Below, in pieces: positions 16,843 through 25,064 of a DNA stretch of 64,000 bases (position 1 is its first letter; every line of letters starts with the position of its first letter). The notes under the pieces were generated by a model that made no database searches, was not told where the DNA came from, and saw nothing but the letters and a program-made list of their open reading frames with translations. A program made the position numbers and the translations under genes. The stretch lies in NCBI GenBank assembly GCA_964522015.1, contig CAZFST010000014.1, positions 1-64,000 of the forward strand. The letters are read 5' to 3'. The DNA comes from QQWI01 sp964522015 (GTDB taxonomy: Bacteria > Bacillota > Clostridia > Peptostreptococcales > Acidaminobacteraceae).

Positions 16843-19527
16843 ATGGGTAGAGAAATCATGCAATCAAAATTACAAAAGCCCCAACTACCTAAAAATTATG
16901 TGGCAAGGCCAGCCCTTCATGAACTTCTGAATAGAGCGCCAATGATCTTGGTCAGTGCATCGGCTGGTTCTGGAAAATCTACAGCGGTAAGCGCTTGGAT
17001 TGATTATTTAGAGGTGCCCTTTATGTGGTACCGTCTAGACTCATGGGATAATCATCTGGACCAGTTTTTGATTCACCTAAGTGCCGGTATGGGAAAACTG
17101 TTATCGGAAAACACCTCGGAGGCCATACTAGAACTCCTTAATTCTCGCATGAGCTTAGGGGATGAGGCTGTGATTCGTACGGCAGTGGCCTTACTACAGC
17201 AAGTGACCAGCCCTATTGTTTGGGTATTTGATGATTATCAAGAGGTAGATTTGGCAGGGATCCATCAGTTTGTAAGTCTATTAATGCAGCATTTGCCCCA
17301 AAATCACAGGGTGTGCCTGATTTCAAGGGAAGATCCCCCGGTGCCACTGGCAAGGTACCGCTCTGAAGGGCGACTGGTAGCTGTAAGAGAAGTTGATCTA
17401 CGCTTATCGGTGGCAGAGGCAAGATGTCTTCTTGACCCACGGCTTGATGCCAATCAAGTCAGCTATTTGCACGGTCGAACTGAGGGCTGGATTGCGGGCA
17501 TACAACTGACTGTGCAGTCATTGCAAGGGATTGAAAATATTTCGCAGTTTATGACTGCTTATCGAGATAGTAAGGCTTATATCATGGATTATCTATTGGA
17601 AGAAGTCCTTGAACGACAGTCTTCAGAGATGCGGGATTTCTTATTAAAGACTTCGATTTTTGATGATTTTTCCCCAGAACTTGTTGACTATACCCTACAA
17701 TTAATAACAGGTGACTGTCAGCTGAGCCTTCGTCAGTTAGTGAAGTCCAATTGTTTTATCATGCCCCTTATAGATGGGGAATGGTTCCGCTATCACCAGC
17801 TGTTTCGGGAGTTATTGCGCCAGAGGCTTAAGCTGCAAATGAAAACTAACCAAGATGAACTAACGGGTCTCTATCACAGAGCGGGTAAGTGGTATGAGGA
17901 TCGTGACCAGATTCAAGAAGCCATTCATTACTATTTAGAAGCATTGCCTTTAGAAGCCGCTCGGTTGATAGAGTGCCTGTGGTCTAAAATGGATCTGGAG
18001 CTTAGATCTGAGGCGTGGCTTAGCTTGGCAGGGCGTCTTCCAGAGCATGTACGATGCAAAAGTCCTGTTTTGGCAGTGGGTTGGGGTTGGGCCCTATTAA
18101 ATAAGGGCGACATACAAAACAGCTTGCCTTGGTTTGAGCGTGCGCAGGCCTTAATTGGTCAAGATGATTTAATTATTTTTGACAAGGGCCAATATGATCA
18201 GCTGCCAGCAACCCTTTTAAGTGCAAAGGCTTATATCGCTGCCTCTCAAGGCCATTATATGGATTTAATGAATTATAACGAGCAACTGATTGCCTGTGCT
18301 ACATCACTGCCTTACCAACGACTCTGGGTGATTGATACCTTTGTGTCTACACTCCACTGGGCAAGTGGTGATTTGGAACAAGCCATTTCTGAAATGACAG
18401 GTGTCAGTATAAAAGCAAAAGACCAATTACCACCGGTGGTGCAAGGTTCACTTTTATGGGTCATTGCTGCCATGCAAATTGAAAAAGGAGATTTAACAGC
18501 TGCTCAGTTTGCGCTTGAACATGCTTTGGGGCGATTGAAGACATCCCCAGTTAACGCCATATTGTCAGCCAATTACAGCATCTATCTTGGTGAGATTGCA
18601 TGTCTACGGGGGGATATGCCCCAAGCATTTTTAGCCCTGGAACAGAGTGCAGCATATGGTCAACAGTACGTTTTCTTGGATTGGCGCCAAACCTACGAAC
18701 ACCTCTTGGCCCGGTTGTATTGCTCTCAAGGGATGTTCGAACTGGCCCGTGATAGCATTAAAAAGGGTAGGGAGTACCTTCAACCTAATCCTATTCCAGT
18801 GACAATCAGCTTTGATGATTTGGAACTGTGGGTACAATTGCTTGAACTAGAGACAAAACAAGAGCAAAAGTCTCTAAATCAGCGTGTCCAATTTTTTCAC
18901 GATCATCTTTTTTCAACAGTTAAAGGGGACCCTCTCAATCCTACGTTCTTTAATAAAAATGAAATAACCCCAAATCAACAACCCAACACACAACATGGGT
19001 TAATGGATTCAGGGTTACCAGGTTATACTGATGAATTTAAATGGAAGCTGTTAATGCGGTTTTGGACTGGTTCATCAACTGGTCTATTTCAGATGTGCTT
19101 AGCTTTTTTAGAGCGGGCGAAATCACAGAAAAGATGGCTTCATGCTTTGGAGTTTACAATATTGGCAGGTCGCTTAGCAAGCAATGAGGCCAAGCAGCAA
19201 CAATATGAACAGGAAGCCAGAGTATTAGCCCAAAAGGAACATCTGGTCATGCCTTTTATCATTTGGGGATATCAGAAGTGGTCCACAGATCGGGCCATTG
19301 AATATGCTAATCTTCAACTGTCTGAGCCCCTTACCCCAAGGGAACTGGAACTTTTGAACCTCATAGCTATGGGATACTCCAACGAGGAAATTTGTCAGGC
19401 ATTATTTCTAGCATTAAGCACAGTGAAAAGTTACAATAACAGTCTTTTTGGAAAACTAGGGGTCAAGAGGCGGACCGAAGCCATTGTAAAAGCCCGAGTC
19501 TTAAAACTCTTGCCAGAAGCTAAATAA
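16843..19527 (+). CDS. MalT-like (LAL-type) ATP-binding LuxR-family regulator
   Basis: 894 aa from ATG 16843 (CGGAGGT upstream; a GTG at 16837 falls inside the ribosome binding site). The STAND ATPase domain has Walker A ASAGSGKST (about residues 41-50) and Walker B VWVFDDYQ. A winged-helix and a long TPR-like helical region (about 330-780) follow, and the C-terminal LuxR HTH reads LTPRELELLNLIAMGYSNEE (about 830-890). The family switches between an inactive monomer and an active, ligand- and ATP-bound oligomer. The inducer is unknown. A short gene typical of this family follows 16 bp later. Confidence 0.9.
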   Translation: MGREIMQSKLQKPQLPKNYVARPALHELLNRAPMILVSASAGSGKSTAVSAWIDYLEVPFMWYRLDSWDNHLDQFLIHLSAGMGKLLSENTSEAILELLNSRMSLGDEAVIRTAVALLQQVTSPIVWVFDDYQEVDLAGIHQFVSLLMQHLPQNHRVCLISREDPPVPLARYRSEGRLVAVREVDLRLSVAEARCLLDPRLDANQVSYLHGRTEGWIAGIQLTVQSLQGIENISQFMTAYRDSKAYIMDYLLEEVLERQSSEMRDFLLKTSIFDDFSPELVDYTLQLITGDCQLSLRQLVKSNCFIMPLIDGEWFRYHQLFRELLRQRLKLQMKTNQDELTGLYHRAGKWYEDRDQIQEAIHYYLEALPLEAARLIECLWSKMDLELRSEAWLSLAGRLPEHVRCKSPVLAVGWGWALLNKGDIQNSLPWFERAQALIGQDDLIIFDKGQYDQLPATLLSAKAYIAASQGHYMDLMNYNEQLIACATSLPYQRLWVIDTFVSTLHWASGDLEQAISEMTGVSIKAKDQLPPVVQGSLLWVIAAMQIEKGDLTAAQFALEHALGRLKTSPVNAILSANYSIYLGEIACLRGDMPQAFLALEQSAAYGQQYVFLDWRQTYEHLLARLYCSQGMFELARDSIKKGREYLQPNPIPVTISFDDLELWVQLLELETKQEQKSLNQRVQFFHDHLFSTVKGDPLNPTFFNKNEITPNQQPNTQHGLMDSGLPGYTDEFKWKLLMRFWTGSSTGLFQMCLAFLERAKSQKRWLHALEFTILAGRLASNEAKQQQYEQEARVLAQKEHLVMPFIIWGYQKWSTDRAIEYANLQLSEPLTPRELELLNLIAMGYSNEEICQALFLALSTVKSYNNSLFGKLGVKRRTEAIVKARVLKLLPEAK

Positions 19528-19543
19528 CATACGGAGGTATACC

Positions 19544-19735
19544 ATGCAATTTGAAATCAGAATTCAAGGGCATCTTCAAGACCATTGGTTTGAAGACTTG
19601 ACCATGGAGCGCCTTAGCGATAATACCACCACCATCAGTGGTGACTATGTTGATCAAGCATCGCTGTTTGGCATTTTAAAACGGATTCGAGATTTAGGGA
19701 TAGAACTGATTTCTGTTAATAGGCCAAGTACCTAA
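19544..19735 (+). CDS. 63-aa partner protein of the LAL regulator
   Basis: A small alpha/beta protein with a good GGAGGT 4 nt before its ATG, co-transcribed with the LAL regulator. The ending GILKRIRDLGIELISVNR resembles a short conserved family often encoded directly after MalT/LuxR-type regulators in Clostridia and Chloroflexi. It has no known activity; a direct effect on the regulator is conjecture. Its stop overlaps the convergent MerR/GGDEF gene by 4 bp. Confidence 0.7.
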   Translation: MQFEIRIQGHLQDHWFEDLTMERLSDNTTTISGDYVDQASLFGILKRIRDLGIELISVNRPST

Positions 19736-20328
19736 CACTCCACAATATGAATGCCTTCTTCGCCACGGGCAATCTGGTGGTGGGCTTCCTTCATAGCATC
19801 ATAGGTATCGTCCATGAGTTTTCGAAGATGGGTTTGTGGTGAGGTATTTGACAAAACCACACCCATGTACATATCGATGGGTTTATGACAGCCAATGGCT
19901 TTGTAATCAAAGGCTTTCATGGCGGTTTTAAAGCTGTGACTCATCTCTCTTATTAAGTTGTGGTCACCCTGAAGATAGACTAAAAATTCATCGCCACCAG
20001 CTCGGGCGATGCTGGATTGCAATGGATACTGGGATAGTGTGTTTTCAAGGGTCTGATAGAGGCCCACGATCACCTTATCCCCCACATCATAACCGTCGAT
20101 GTCGTTGACTGCTTTAAATTGTCGCAGATCGATGCGAATAATGCCAAAGGTTGTACCTTCAAGGACTGATGACACTAAAGCCTGGGCTCTTTCATAGAGC
20201 ATGTCCATATTGGGCATGTTCTTTTTGATGTTGAGGATGGTGTCGGGGCTAAAGAGACCTATGGCATCGTCGTGCCGTAGCATTTTTGGTGATACCTGAG
20301 ATTGTCTTGCAAATTCTCCGATTTTCAT
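19732..20328 (-). CDS. partial MerR-type HTH fused to a GGDEF domain
   Basis: 198 aa. Residues 1-30 (MKIGEFARQSQVSPKMLRHD, then DAIGLFSPD) match the first helices of MerR regulators, but the wing and second helix pair are missing. Residues about 40-198 are a GGDEF domain with an intact GGDEF motif (RAGGDEFLVYL); no RxxD inhibition site precedes it. The Tyr usual in MLRHY is Asp here. Either this is a compact DNA-linked cyclase or the linker region was deleted. It lies 86 bp downstream of the Crp/Fnr gene on the same strand with a possible promoter of its own (TTGACC at 20405-20400). Confidence 0.7.
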   Translation of the reverse strand: MKIGEFARQSQVSPKMLRHDDAIGLFSPDTILNIKKNMPNMDMLYERAQALVSSVLEGTTFGIIRIDLRQFKAVNDIDGYDVGDKVIVGLYQTLENTLSQYPLQSSIARAGGDEFLVYLQGDHNLIREMSHSFKTAMKAFDYKAIGCHKPIDMYMGVVLSNTSPQTHLRKLMDDTYDAMKEAHHQIARGEEGIHIVEC

Positions 20329-20414
20329 GTGTCTCCTGGGGTGGGATTTCAGACGAAACTTGACCCTAAATAGAGTATAAAGCTTCCCCCCTATGGGAAG
20401 GTCAAGTGTGATTT

Positions 20415-21059
20415 TTAGGGTTTTAAATCGAGGAGTGTAACAGTGGTGGCGGTGAAGTCAATCAGGCCATCTTCTTTCATTTTTTGAAGCTCCCTTGAGA
20501 GGGAGGTTCGGGCGATGCCCAGTTGGCCAGCAAGATAGGTTTTGGATGATGTCAGTGTGATGGGGTTTTTATTTTGTAGTTTGTATTGTTGGGTGAAGTA
20601 GTCTACCAGTTGTTCTCTAATGCTCCGTTTTGAGAGTCTTTTAATGAAGTCCCCAAGATAGAGGGAGCGGTTGGAAATGGTGGAAAGCACCCCGTCTAGT
20701 ATGGCTTCATCTTTGGTACAGAGGGTTTTCACCGCTAATTTAGAAAGTCTGTAGATATGGGTTTCTTCTGTTGCTGTGACTGTCATTGGGAAGAAGGGGG
20801 CTGAAGAAAATACAAGGTTAGCCCCTAGAATATCGCCCCTAGTAAAGGTGGAGATGGTGAGTAGATTTCCGGCCTCGTCAATCCGTTCCACTACCACTTT
20901 TCCAGAAGAAATGATTTCAAAATAGAGGCAGTGCTCACCCTCCAGGTGGACGATTTCTCTTTTACCAAAACTGACTTGGTGGATGTCACCATCTTGAAGG
21001 AGCTTGTCTTTTTCAGGCGCCTGGGTTTGTTCTAGTAATAGAAGTAAATTATTTTTCAT
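20415..21059 (-). CDS. Crp/Fnr-family transcriptional regulator
   Basis: 214 aa from ATG 21059 (GGTGAT upstream; a GTG at 21068 gives three more residues). N-terminal cyclic-nucleotide-binding-type beta-roll (residues about 15-125), dimer helix, and C-terminal winged HTH with LAGQLGIARTSLSRELQKMK as recognition helix. No Cys cluster for an FNR-type Fe-S centre, so redox, haem or small-ligand sensing by another route is likely. It is divergent from the permease genes, with a matching palindrome between, so it probably controls them and itself. Confidence 0.88.
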   Translation of the reverse strand: MKNNLLLLLEQTQAPEKDKLLQDGDIHQVSFGKREIVHLEGEHCLYFEIISSGKVVVERIDEAGNLLTISTFTRGDILGANLVFSSAPFFPMTVTATEETHIYRLSKLAVKTLCTKDEAILDGVLSTISNRSLYLGDFIKRLSKRSIREQLVDYFTQQYKLQNKNPITLTSSKTYLAGQLGIARTSLSRELQKMKEDGLIDFTATTVTLLDLKP

Positions 21060-21073
21060 GTGGATCACCCCAT

Positions 21074-21117
21074 CTGTTACATTGGTAACAGTTTTTGATG
21101 ACTCATTCTACTATGAT
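21074..21117 (+). promoter_or_regulatory. Crp/Fnr-type operator and activated promoter of the permease genes
   Basis: Perfect inverted repeat CTGTTAC-ATTG-GTAACAG (21074-21091). TATGAT at 21112-21117 would give a start near 21124, placing the palindrome centre at about -41.5, the class II activator position. No consensus -35 is needed in that arrangement. The same site lies 15 bp upstream of the Crp/Fnr start codon and could repress it. Confidence 0.7.
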
Positions 21118-21147
21118 AAGGTTAGATTATCAAGACAGCATCAAGAC

Positions 21148-21216
21148 GACATCAAGATGGCGATGAACTAGAAGACGTCAAGATGGCGATGAACTAGAAG
21201 ACGTCAAGATGGCGAT
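21148..21216 (+). repeat. tandem 26-bp repeat in the leader of the permease genes
   Basis: Two full copies (21148-21173, 21174-21199) differing at one base and a 17-bp partial third copy (21200-21216). Each contains GTCAAGATGGCGATGAAC or a close variant. The array fills the 5' untranslated region and ends about 10 bp before the AAGGAGG of the first permease gene. Confidence 0.9.
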
Positions 21217-21234
21217 AACCAAGGAGGCAACAAG

Positions 21235-21717
21235 ATGGATATTTTAACGTTGGTATTTTGGGTGATTACATTGATTGGCATGGGCTATTCCTTGATAAAA
21301 ATGAAATCGAAGACCATGGCTACAATGAAGCAGTCAAAGGGAATGATGCAGTCAATGATCGGGGAGATTATCGGGGTGATTTTTATCATTGGGCTATTGT
21401 TGGCATGGATCCCGCCAGAAACCATAAAATCCGTGTTAGGCTCTGGTAACTTAGTAATATCAACACTTATAGGTGCTTTCCTGGGCAGTGTTACACTGAT
21501 TCCTGCTTTTGTTGCTTTCCCATTGATTGGTTCTTTGATGGCTGCTGGTGCCAGCGTGGTACCTGTGGTGGCCTTTTTAACCACCTTGACCATGGTTGGG
21601 ATAGTGACATTTCCAATTGAGAGCAATACCTTTGGTACACGGTTTACCCTGATACGCAATGGCTTGAGCTTTGTTGGCGCCTTGGTGATTGCAGGGGTTA
21701 TGGGGGTGATGTTATGA
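21235..21717 (+). CDS. permease (DUF318/ArsP-like), first half
   Basis: 160 aa, about four membrane segments, AAGGAGG upstream. It matches one half of the DUF318/ArsP permease fold: the GAFLGSVTLIPAFVAFPLIGSL segment carries the conserved Gly/Pro-rich helix break. Its stop overlaps the start of the second half by 4 bp (ATGA), so the two are translationally coupled and probably form a heterodimer. The substrate is unknown. Relatives export organoarsenicals or are uncharacterised. Confidence 0.8.
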   Translation: MDILTLVFWVITLIGMGYSLIKMKSKTMATMKQSKGMMQSMIGEIIGVIFIIGLLLAWIPPETIKSVLGSGNLVISTLIGAFLGSVTLIPAFVAFPLIGSLMAAGASVVPVVAFLTTLTMVGIVTFPIESNTFGTRFTLIRNGLSFVGALVIAGVMGVML

Positions 21718-22433
21718 TTTTTATAAAAAACTTATTCAGAAATAAGACGATTTTATTGGCCCTAGTCCTTTATCTGCTAACGGCTTTTGTAGCATTTGAT
21801 AAGTTTGTCAGTGCCCTTGATGGGAGTCTGTATTATTTTAAGGAAATGATTATGATCATGCCTGTGGTGTTTATGATGACGGTGCTAATAGAAGTGTGGA
21901 TACCCAAAGAGATGATCTCAAAAAACCTAGGGGACCAATCTGGGGCAAAAGGGGTGTTATTGGCCCTGATACTGGGTAGCGTATCGGCGGGCCCAATATA
22001 TGCTGCATTTCCAATCACCAAAACCCTTTTAAAAAAGGGGGCTGGCATCATGAACAGCGTTATTATTTTAAGTGCTTGGGCAGTGATTAAAGTGCCCATG
22101 CTTGCCAATGAAGCCAAGTTTCTAGGGGCTAAGTTTATGGTGATCCGCTGGGTGCTGACTGTGGTTGTTATTATTGTGATGGGCTATGTGGCATCCCTGT
22201 TGGTAAAACCAAGTCAACTGCCTTTGGAGGAGGATGTGATTGATCAACCCTCTGTTGATGAGCAAGCCTGTATTGGTTGTCAGATCTGCATTCCCCATGG
22301 GCAAGGAATTCTGTCTATGAAGGGTAAAAAAGCAACTATTGATTTAGTGAAACATATTGAAATGGGTGGCGACTATTTGATGATGGCCTCCAAGGCATGC
22401 CCTGTTGCTGCGATTAAGTTACCTCTAGCCTAA
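21714..22433 (+). CDS. permease (DUF318/ArsP-like), second half, with ferredoxin-like tail
   Basis: 239 aa. Residues 1-165 are membrane segments with the second Gly/Pro-rich motif (GSVSAGPIYAAFPITKTLLK). Residues about 180-239 are a cytosolic [4Fe-4S] ferredoxin-like domain with CIGCQICIPHG and a distal KACPVAA, which gives the four Cys of one cluster. A cluster on a permease suggests redox control of, or electron supply to, transport; this is inference. It is co-transcribed with 21235-21717, and a flavodoxin gene follows. Confidence 0.8.
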   Translation: MIFIKNLFRNKTILLALVLYLLTAFVAFDKFVSALDGSLYYFKEMIMIMPVVFMMTVLIEVWIPKEMISKNLGDQSGAKGVLLALILGSVSAGPIYAAFPITKTLLKKGAGIMNSVIILSAWAVIKVPMLANEAKFLGAKFMVIRWVLTVVVIIVMGYVASLLVKPSQLPLEEDVIDQPSVDEQACIGCQICIPHGQGILSMKGKKATIDLVKHIEMGGDYLMMASKACPVAAIKLPLA

Positions 22434-22460
22434 GCCAGAAAAATAGATTATGATAAATAT

Positions 22461-22523
22461 AAGTGGCAAATGGCAAGTGGCAAGTAGCAAGTAGCAAGTA
22501 GCAAGTAGCAAGTAGCAAGTAGC
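22461..22523 (+). repeat. heptanucleotide tandem repeat, nine units
   Basis: Units AAGTGGC, AAATGGC, AAGTGGC, then six perfect AAGTAGC, ending 29 bp before the ribosome binding site of the flavodoxin gene. Six perfect copies point to recent slippage and possible length variation between cells. Confidence 0.95.
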
Positions 22524-22565
22524 ATAACGCTTAGCGCTTTTAAGCATATAAAAGGGGGAGACCTG

Positions 22566-23120
22566 TTGAAATGCCTGATTATTTATCAATCAAAATCTGG
22601 TTATACTAAGCGGTATATGGAGATGCTTTCAGAAGTGGTGCCCTCTAAACTAGAGTCCCTAAAGGCAATCCATAACCCTGATTTTTCTCAGTATGATGCT
22701 GTGCTTTACGCTGGTGGAGTCTATGCCAATAAAATTAGTGGCATCAATAAGTTTTTAAAATTATTAGGTAGCAACAGTCCTAAGAAACTTGCCATTATTG
22801 CAGTAGGGGCTGCACCTTCTTCGCCAATGGTCATTGAGAAGCTTATCAGTGCAAATTTATCAGAGCAAACTGAAACCAGTAAAGTTAAACCTGAATTCTT
22901 CTATCTTCAAGGTGGTTTTGACCCTGACAAGTTAAATTTTGCTTTAAAAACCATGCTTGGTATGGTTTCTAAAAGTCTCACAAAAAAACAACGTAAAAAT
23001 CCAGATAGCCTTACAGAAGAGGACAAAGGCTTTTTAGAATTTTTCCAAACTGCTAATGATCAAACTTCTATGGAAAAACTTGCACCGGTGATTACTTTTT
23101 TAGTGCCCACCGCCAAATGA
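22566..23120 (+). CDS. flavodoxin-domain protein
   Basis: 184 aa, starting at TTG 22566 behind AGGGGGAG; no in-frame ATG fits the flavodoxin start. The N-terminus KCLIIYQSKSGYTKRYMEML is the FMN phosphate-binding loop. YDAVLYAGGVYANKISGINK and LAIIAVGA follow as in protoporphyrinogen-oxidase-like flavodoxins. The C-terminal third is divergent. As an electron carrier it may serve the ferredoxin-tailed permease 132 bp upstream. A 7-bp repeat array lies in its leader. Confidence 0.85.
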   Translation: MKCLIIYQSKSGYTKRYMEMLSEVVPSKLESLKAIHNPDFSQYDAVLYAGGVYANKISGINKFLKLLGSNSPKKLAIIAVGAAPSSPMVIEKLISANLSEQTETSKVKPEFFYLQGGFDPDKLNFALKTMLGMVSKSLTKKQRKNPDSLTEEDKGFLEFFQTANDQTSMEKLAPVITFLVPTAK

Positions 23121-23145
23121 AATCACCCCTAGGGGTAATCAACAG

Positions 23146-23216
23146 AAAAAGAGCCGAATACAAGGTCACTAAAAACAGGGTGTTTTTCAGTGACCTTAGT
23201 ATTAAGGCTCTTTTGT
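23146..23216 (+). terminator. long intrinsic terminator after the flavodoxin gene
   Basis: A nearly continuous stem of about 28 bp from AAAAAGAGCC (23146-23155) to GGCTCTTTT (23206-23214), apical loop GGG, with small bulges. Confidence 0.88.
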
Positions 23217-23247
23217 GTATTGTGAATACTTGCATTGAGTCCAAAAG

Positions 23248-23532
23248 TTAGTCGATTTTTACCTCAAGATGTTTCATTCCTAATAGATGGTCCAATTTGA
23301 TCATAATCTCATGTTCATCAACCAAGGGCTTTTCTACATAGACTTTGAAATCATCCACTAAGAATTCTTGAAAATTATCAAGATTGATACTCGCTGGAAC
23401 ATTCATGGTTACTTCAACATGGCTAATGGGCCCGTCATAACCTGAAAACAGCCTATGTGCGTAAACTTCCACGGTATGCTTATGCTTTTTCTCCAAATAC
23501 TCTTTTACTTCATCAGTCATTTTAATCGTCAT
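23248..23532 (-). CDS. hypothetical small protein, possibly HesB-like fold
   Basis: 94 aa from ATG 23532, chosen for GGAGG 8 nt upstream; an upstream ATG would overlap that site. The ending (FKVYVEKPLVDEHEIMIKLD, then GMKHLEVK) resembles the HesB-like CC/Se-motif family, but the Cys or Sec residues of that family are absent. No membrane segment. I would not assign a function. Confidence 0.5.
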   Translation of the reverse strand: MTIKMTDEVKEYLEKKHKHTVEVYAHRLFSGYDGPISHVEVTMNVPASINLDNFQEFLVDDFKVYVEKPLVDEHEIMIKLDHLLGMKHLEVKID

Positions 23533-23550
23533 TTGAAACACCTCCAACAA

Positions 23551-23853
23551 ATGGGTCAGTAAAATTGGTCACGACATGCCTTGAACAGTTCAATACACGT
23601 GTTTTACTAATTCATATATACCCATAAGAAAGGTGTATAATCCTTTGACTAGACATAAAGACTTTGGGTTGTAAGGTATATATGCCCCTGATTAGACAGG
23701 GAAGGTTTGGTTTGGGTGCAAATTATATTTTAGCACTTAAACAATGACTATAATTGAACAGTCGCAGCAGCATCATTCAATTGTATGTTAGAATGATGTT
23801 GAAGTAGGGGACTTTGCCCAATTAGAGCAACTGTTAATAGAGAAGAGGTCAAT
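23551..23853. other. intergenic region with one inverted repeat
   Basis: A 303-bp AT-rich gap. It holds an 8-bp inverted repeat CATCATTC/GAATGATG (23771-23778/23791-23798) without a T-run, about 55 bp upstream of the acetyltransferase gene, which could be an operator. I see nothing else in it. Confidence 0.4.
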
Positions 23854-24321
23854 ATGTTAAAACGCATAAAAGTAGATAAAGATAACGTGTTCGAAGTTAG
23901 TAAAATGAGTAAAACACTCTCAGATAAGCAACAGCATTTTGTGGCAACCAATGCATTTTCTTTAGCCCAGGCCTATGTGATTCCTAAAGCTGAACCGTGG
24001 GTAGCAATTGTTGATGATGCAATTGTTGGTTTTGCAATGATGCACTATGGCACCAGTGACGATCAACCAGATAAAGATGAAGCCTTTTTATGGCGGTTAA
24101 TGGTATCTGGAGAACACCAAGGTAAAGGCTATGGCAAAGCGATTATGAATCAGTTGTTTGAAGAAGCAAAGCTAAAGGGGTACAGTGTCTTCACGACCTC
24201 ATGCGGTATGGGTGAGGGTTCACCCTATGAGTTCTATCTAAAATTGGGCTTTATAGATACGGGTATTGTGGATGATGATGAAAATATACTGGAATATGCC
24301 CTTGAAAACCTGACCATTTGA
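23854..24321 (+). CDS. GNAT-family N-acetyltransferase
   Basis: 155 aa GNAT fold. Motif A reads WRLMVSGEHQGKGYGKAIMN, with the QGKGYG pyrophosphate-binding loop. The ending PYEFYLKLGFIDTG is the usual motif B. The N-terminal WVAIVDDAIVGFAMMHYG and DEAFLWRLMV are close to spermidine/polyamine acetyltransferases (BltD/PaiA type), but substrate assignment is uncertain. AGAAGAGG precedes the ATG. It is transcribed alone. Confidence 0.85.
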   Translation: MLKRIKVDKDNVFEVSKMSKTLSDKQQHFVATNAFSLAQAYVIPKAEPWVAIVDDAIVGFAMMHYGTSDDQPDKDEAFLWRLMVSGEHQGKGYGKAIMNQLFEEAKLKGYSVFTTSCGMGEGSPYEFYLKLGFIDTGIVDDDENILEYALENLTI

Positions 24322-24354
24322 CCAGTTTTGACCATACCCCCATCCGAAATCCTT

Positions 24355-24363
24355 TGGTATAAT
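24355..24363 (+). promoter_or_regulatory. extended -10 promoter of the TetR-MMPL operon
   Basis: TGG-TATAAT (24355-24363), 51 bp before the start codon. No -35 at normal spacing. The surrounding GGTATAATTAAATTACC is an imperfect palindrome and a candidate TetR operator. Confidence 0.55.
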
Positions 24364-24413
24364 TAAATTACCAATTGGAAATGTGTGCACACTCGTAATG
24401 TTATTGAGAGGTC

Positions 24414-25052
24414 ATGATGAACGCTGTCAATCAAATCAAATTGCCCTATTTAGAGGTCATTAGCTGCACGCCTGGCCACGGGGTAAAGGGACGCACCACA
24501 AAGCTTGCAATTATGGAAGCGGCGGTCACATTGTTTATGCAAAAGGGGTTTAACAATACACCAGTGCGAGAAATTTGCCAACTGGCAAAGGTTTCAAAGG
24601 GCACTTTTTACCTGTATTTTGAAGCTAAAGAGCAGGTGATTGATAGCATCTACGAATACCTTTACCACTATATGGCCCATACATTTTCGCAAATGAAAGA
24701 ACCTGAGCTATCAATGGACGGGTTAATGGGGGCACTGGACCGCCTGGTGGCATTGATGAAGGCCAACCGCAGCCTACTTCAATTTGTCCATCACCCGCAA
24801 ATCATGGGCATGGGCACCGGTGCACTATGGGAAATGGAAGCCAATCATATGCTACCACTCCTAAAAACTTGGGTCACTAGCGCCATAGCACAGGGCATTA
24901 TTCGCCCAACCATTACCCCCGACGGCATCACCGTAATCTATCAAATGATCCACGATGCCCTAGAAAATGCATTGCTAGACACTGACCCCACCGCCCTAGA
25001 CCGCAAGCTTCCCCTTATAAAAGATTTGTTACAGCGCATGATCCTCTCCTAA
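24414..25052 (+). CDS. TetR-family regulator
   Basis: 212 aa. The TetR HTH lies at about residues 28-75 (KLAIMEAAVTLFMQKGFNNT, then VSKGTFYLYFEAKEQV). The first 25 residues are an extension without a clear role. The C-terminal ligand domain is divergent. GAGAGG lies before the ATG; 24417 is an equally possible start. The next gene, an MMPL exporter, begins 12 bp later, so this is a typical repressor-exporter operon. The inducer is probably a lipid-like or toxic exported compound, which is inference. Confidence 0.88.
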   Translation: MMNAVNQIKLPYLEVISCTPGHGVKGRTTKLAIMEAAVTLFMQKGFNNTPVREICQLAKVSKGTFYLYFEAKEQVIDSIYEYLYHYMAHTFSQMKEPELSMDGLMGALDRLVALMKANRSLLQFVHHPQIMGMGTGALWEMEANHMLPLLKTWVTSAIAQGIIRPTITPDGITVIYQMIHDALENALLDTDPTALDRKLPLIKDLLQRMILS

Positions 25053-25064
25053 AGGAGAGTGCTT

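Noticed and set aside
22461..22523. CRISPR array
   Set aside because: The units are 7 bp, directly adjacent and without spacers; no cas genes occur in the window.
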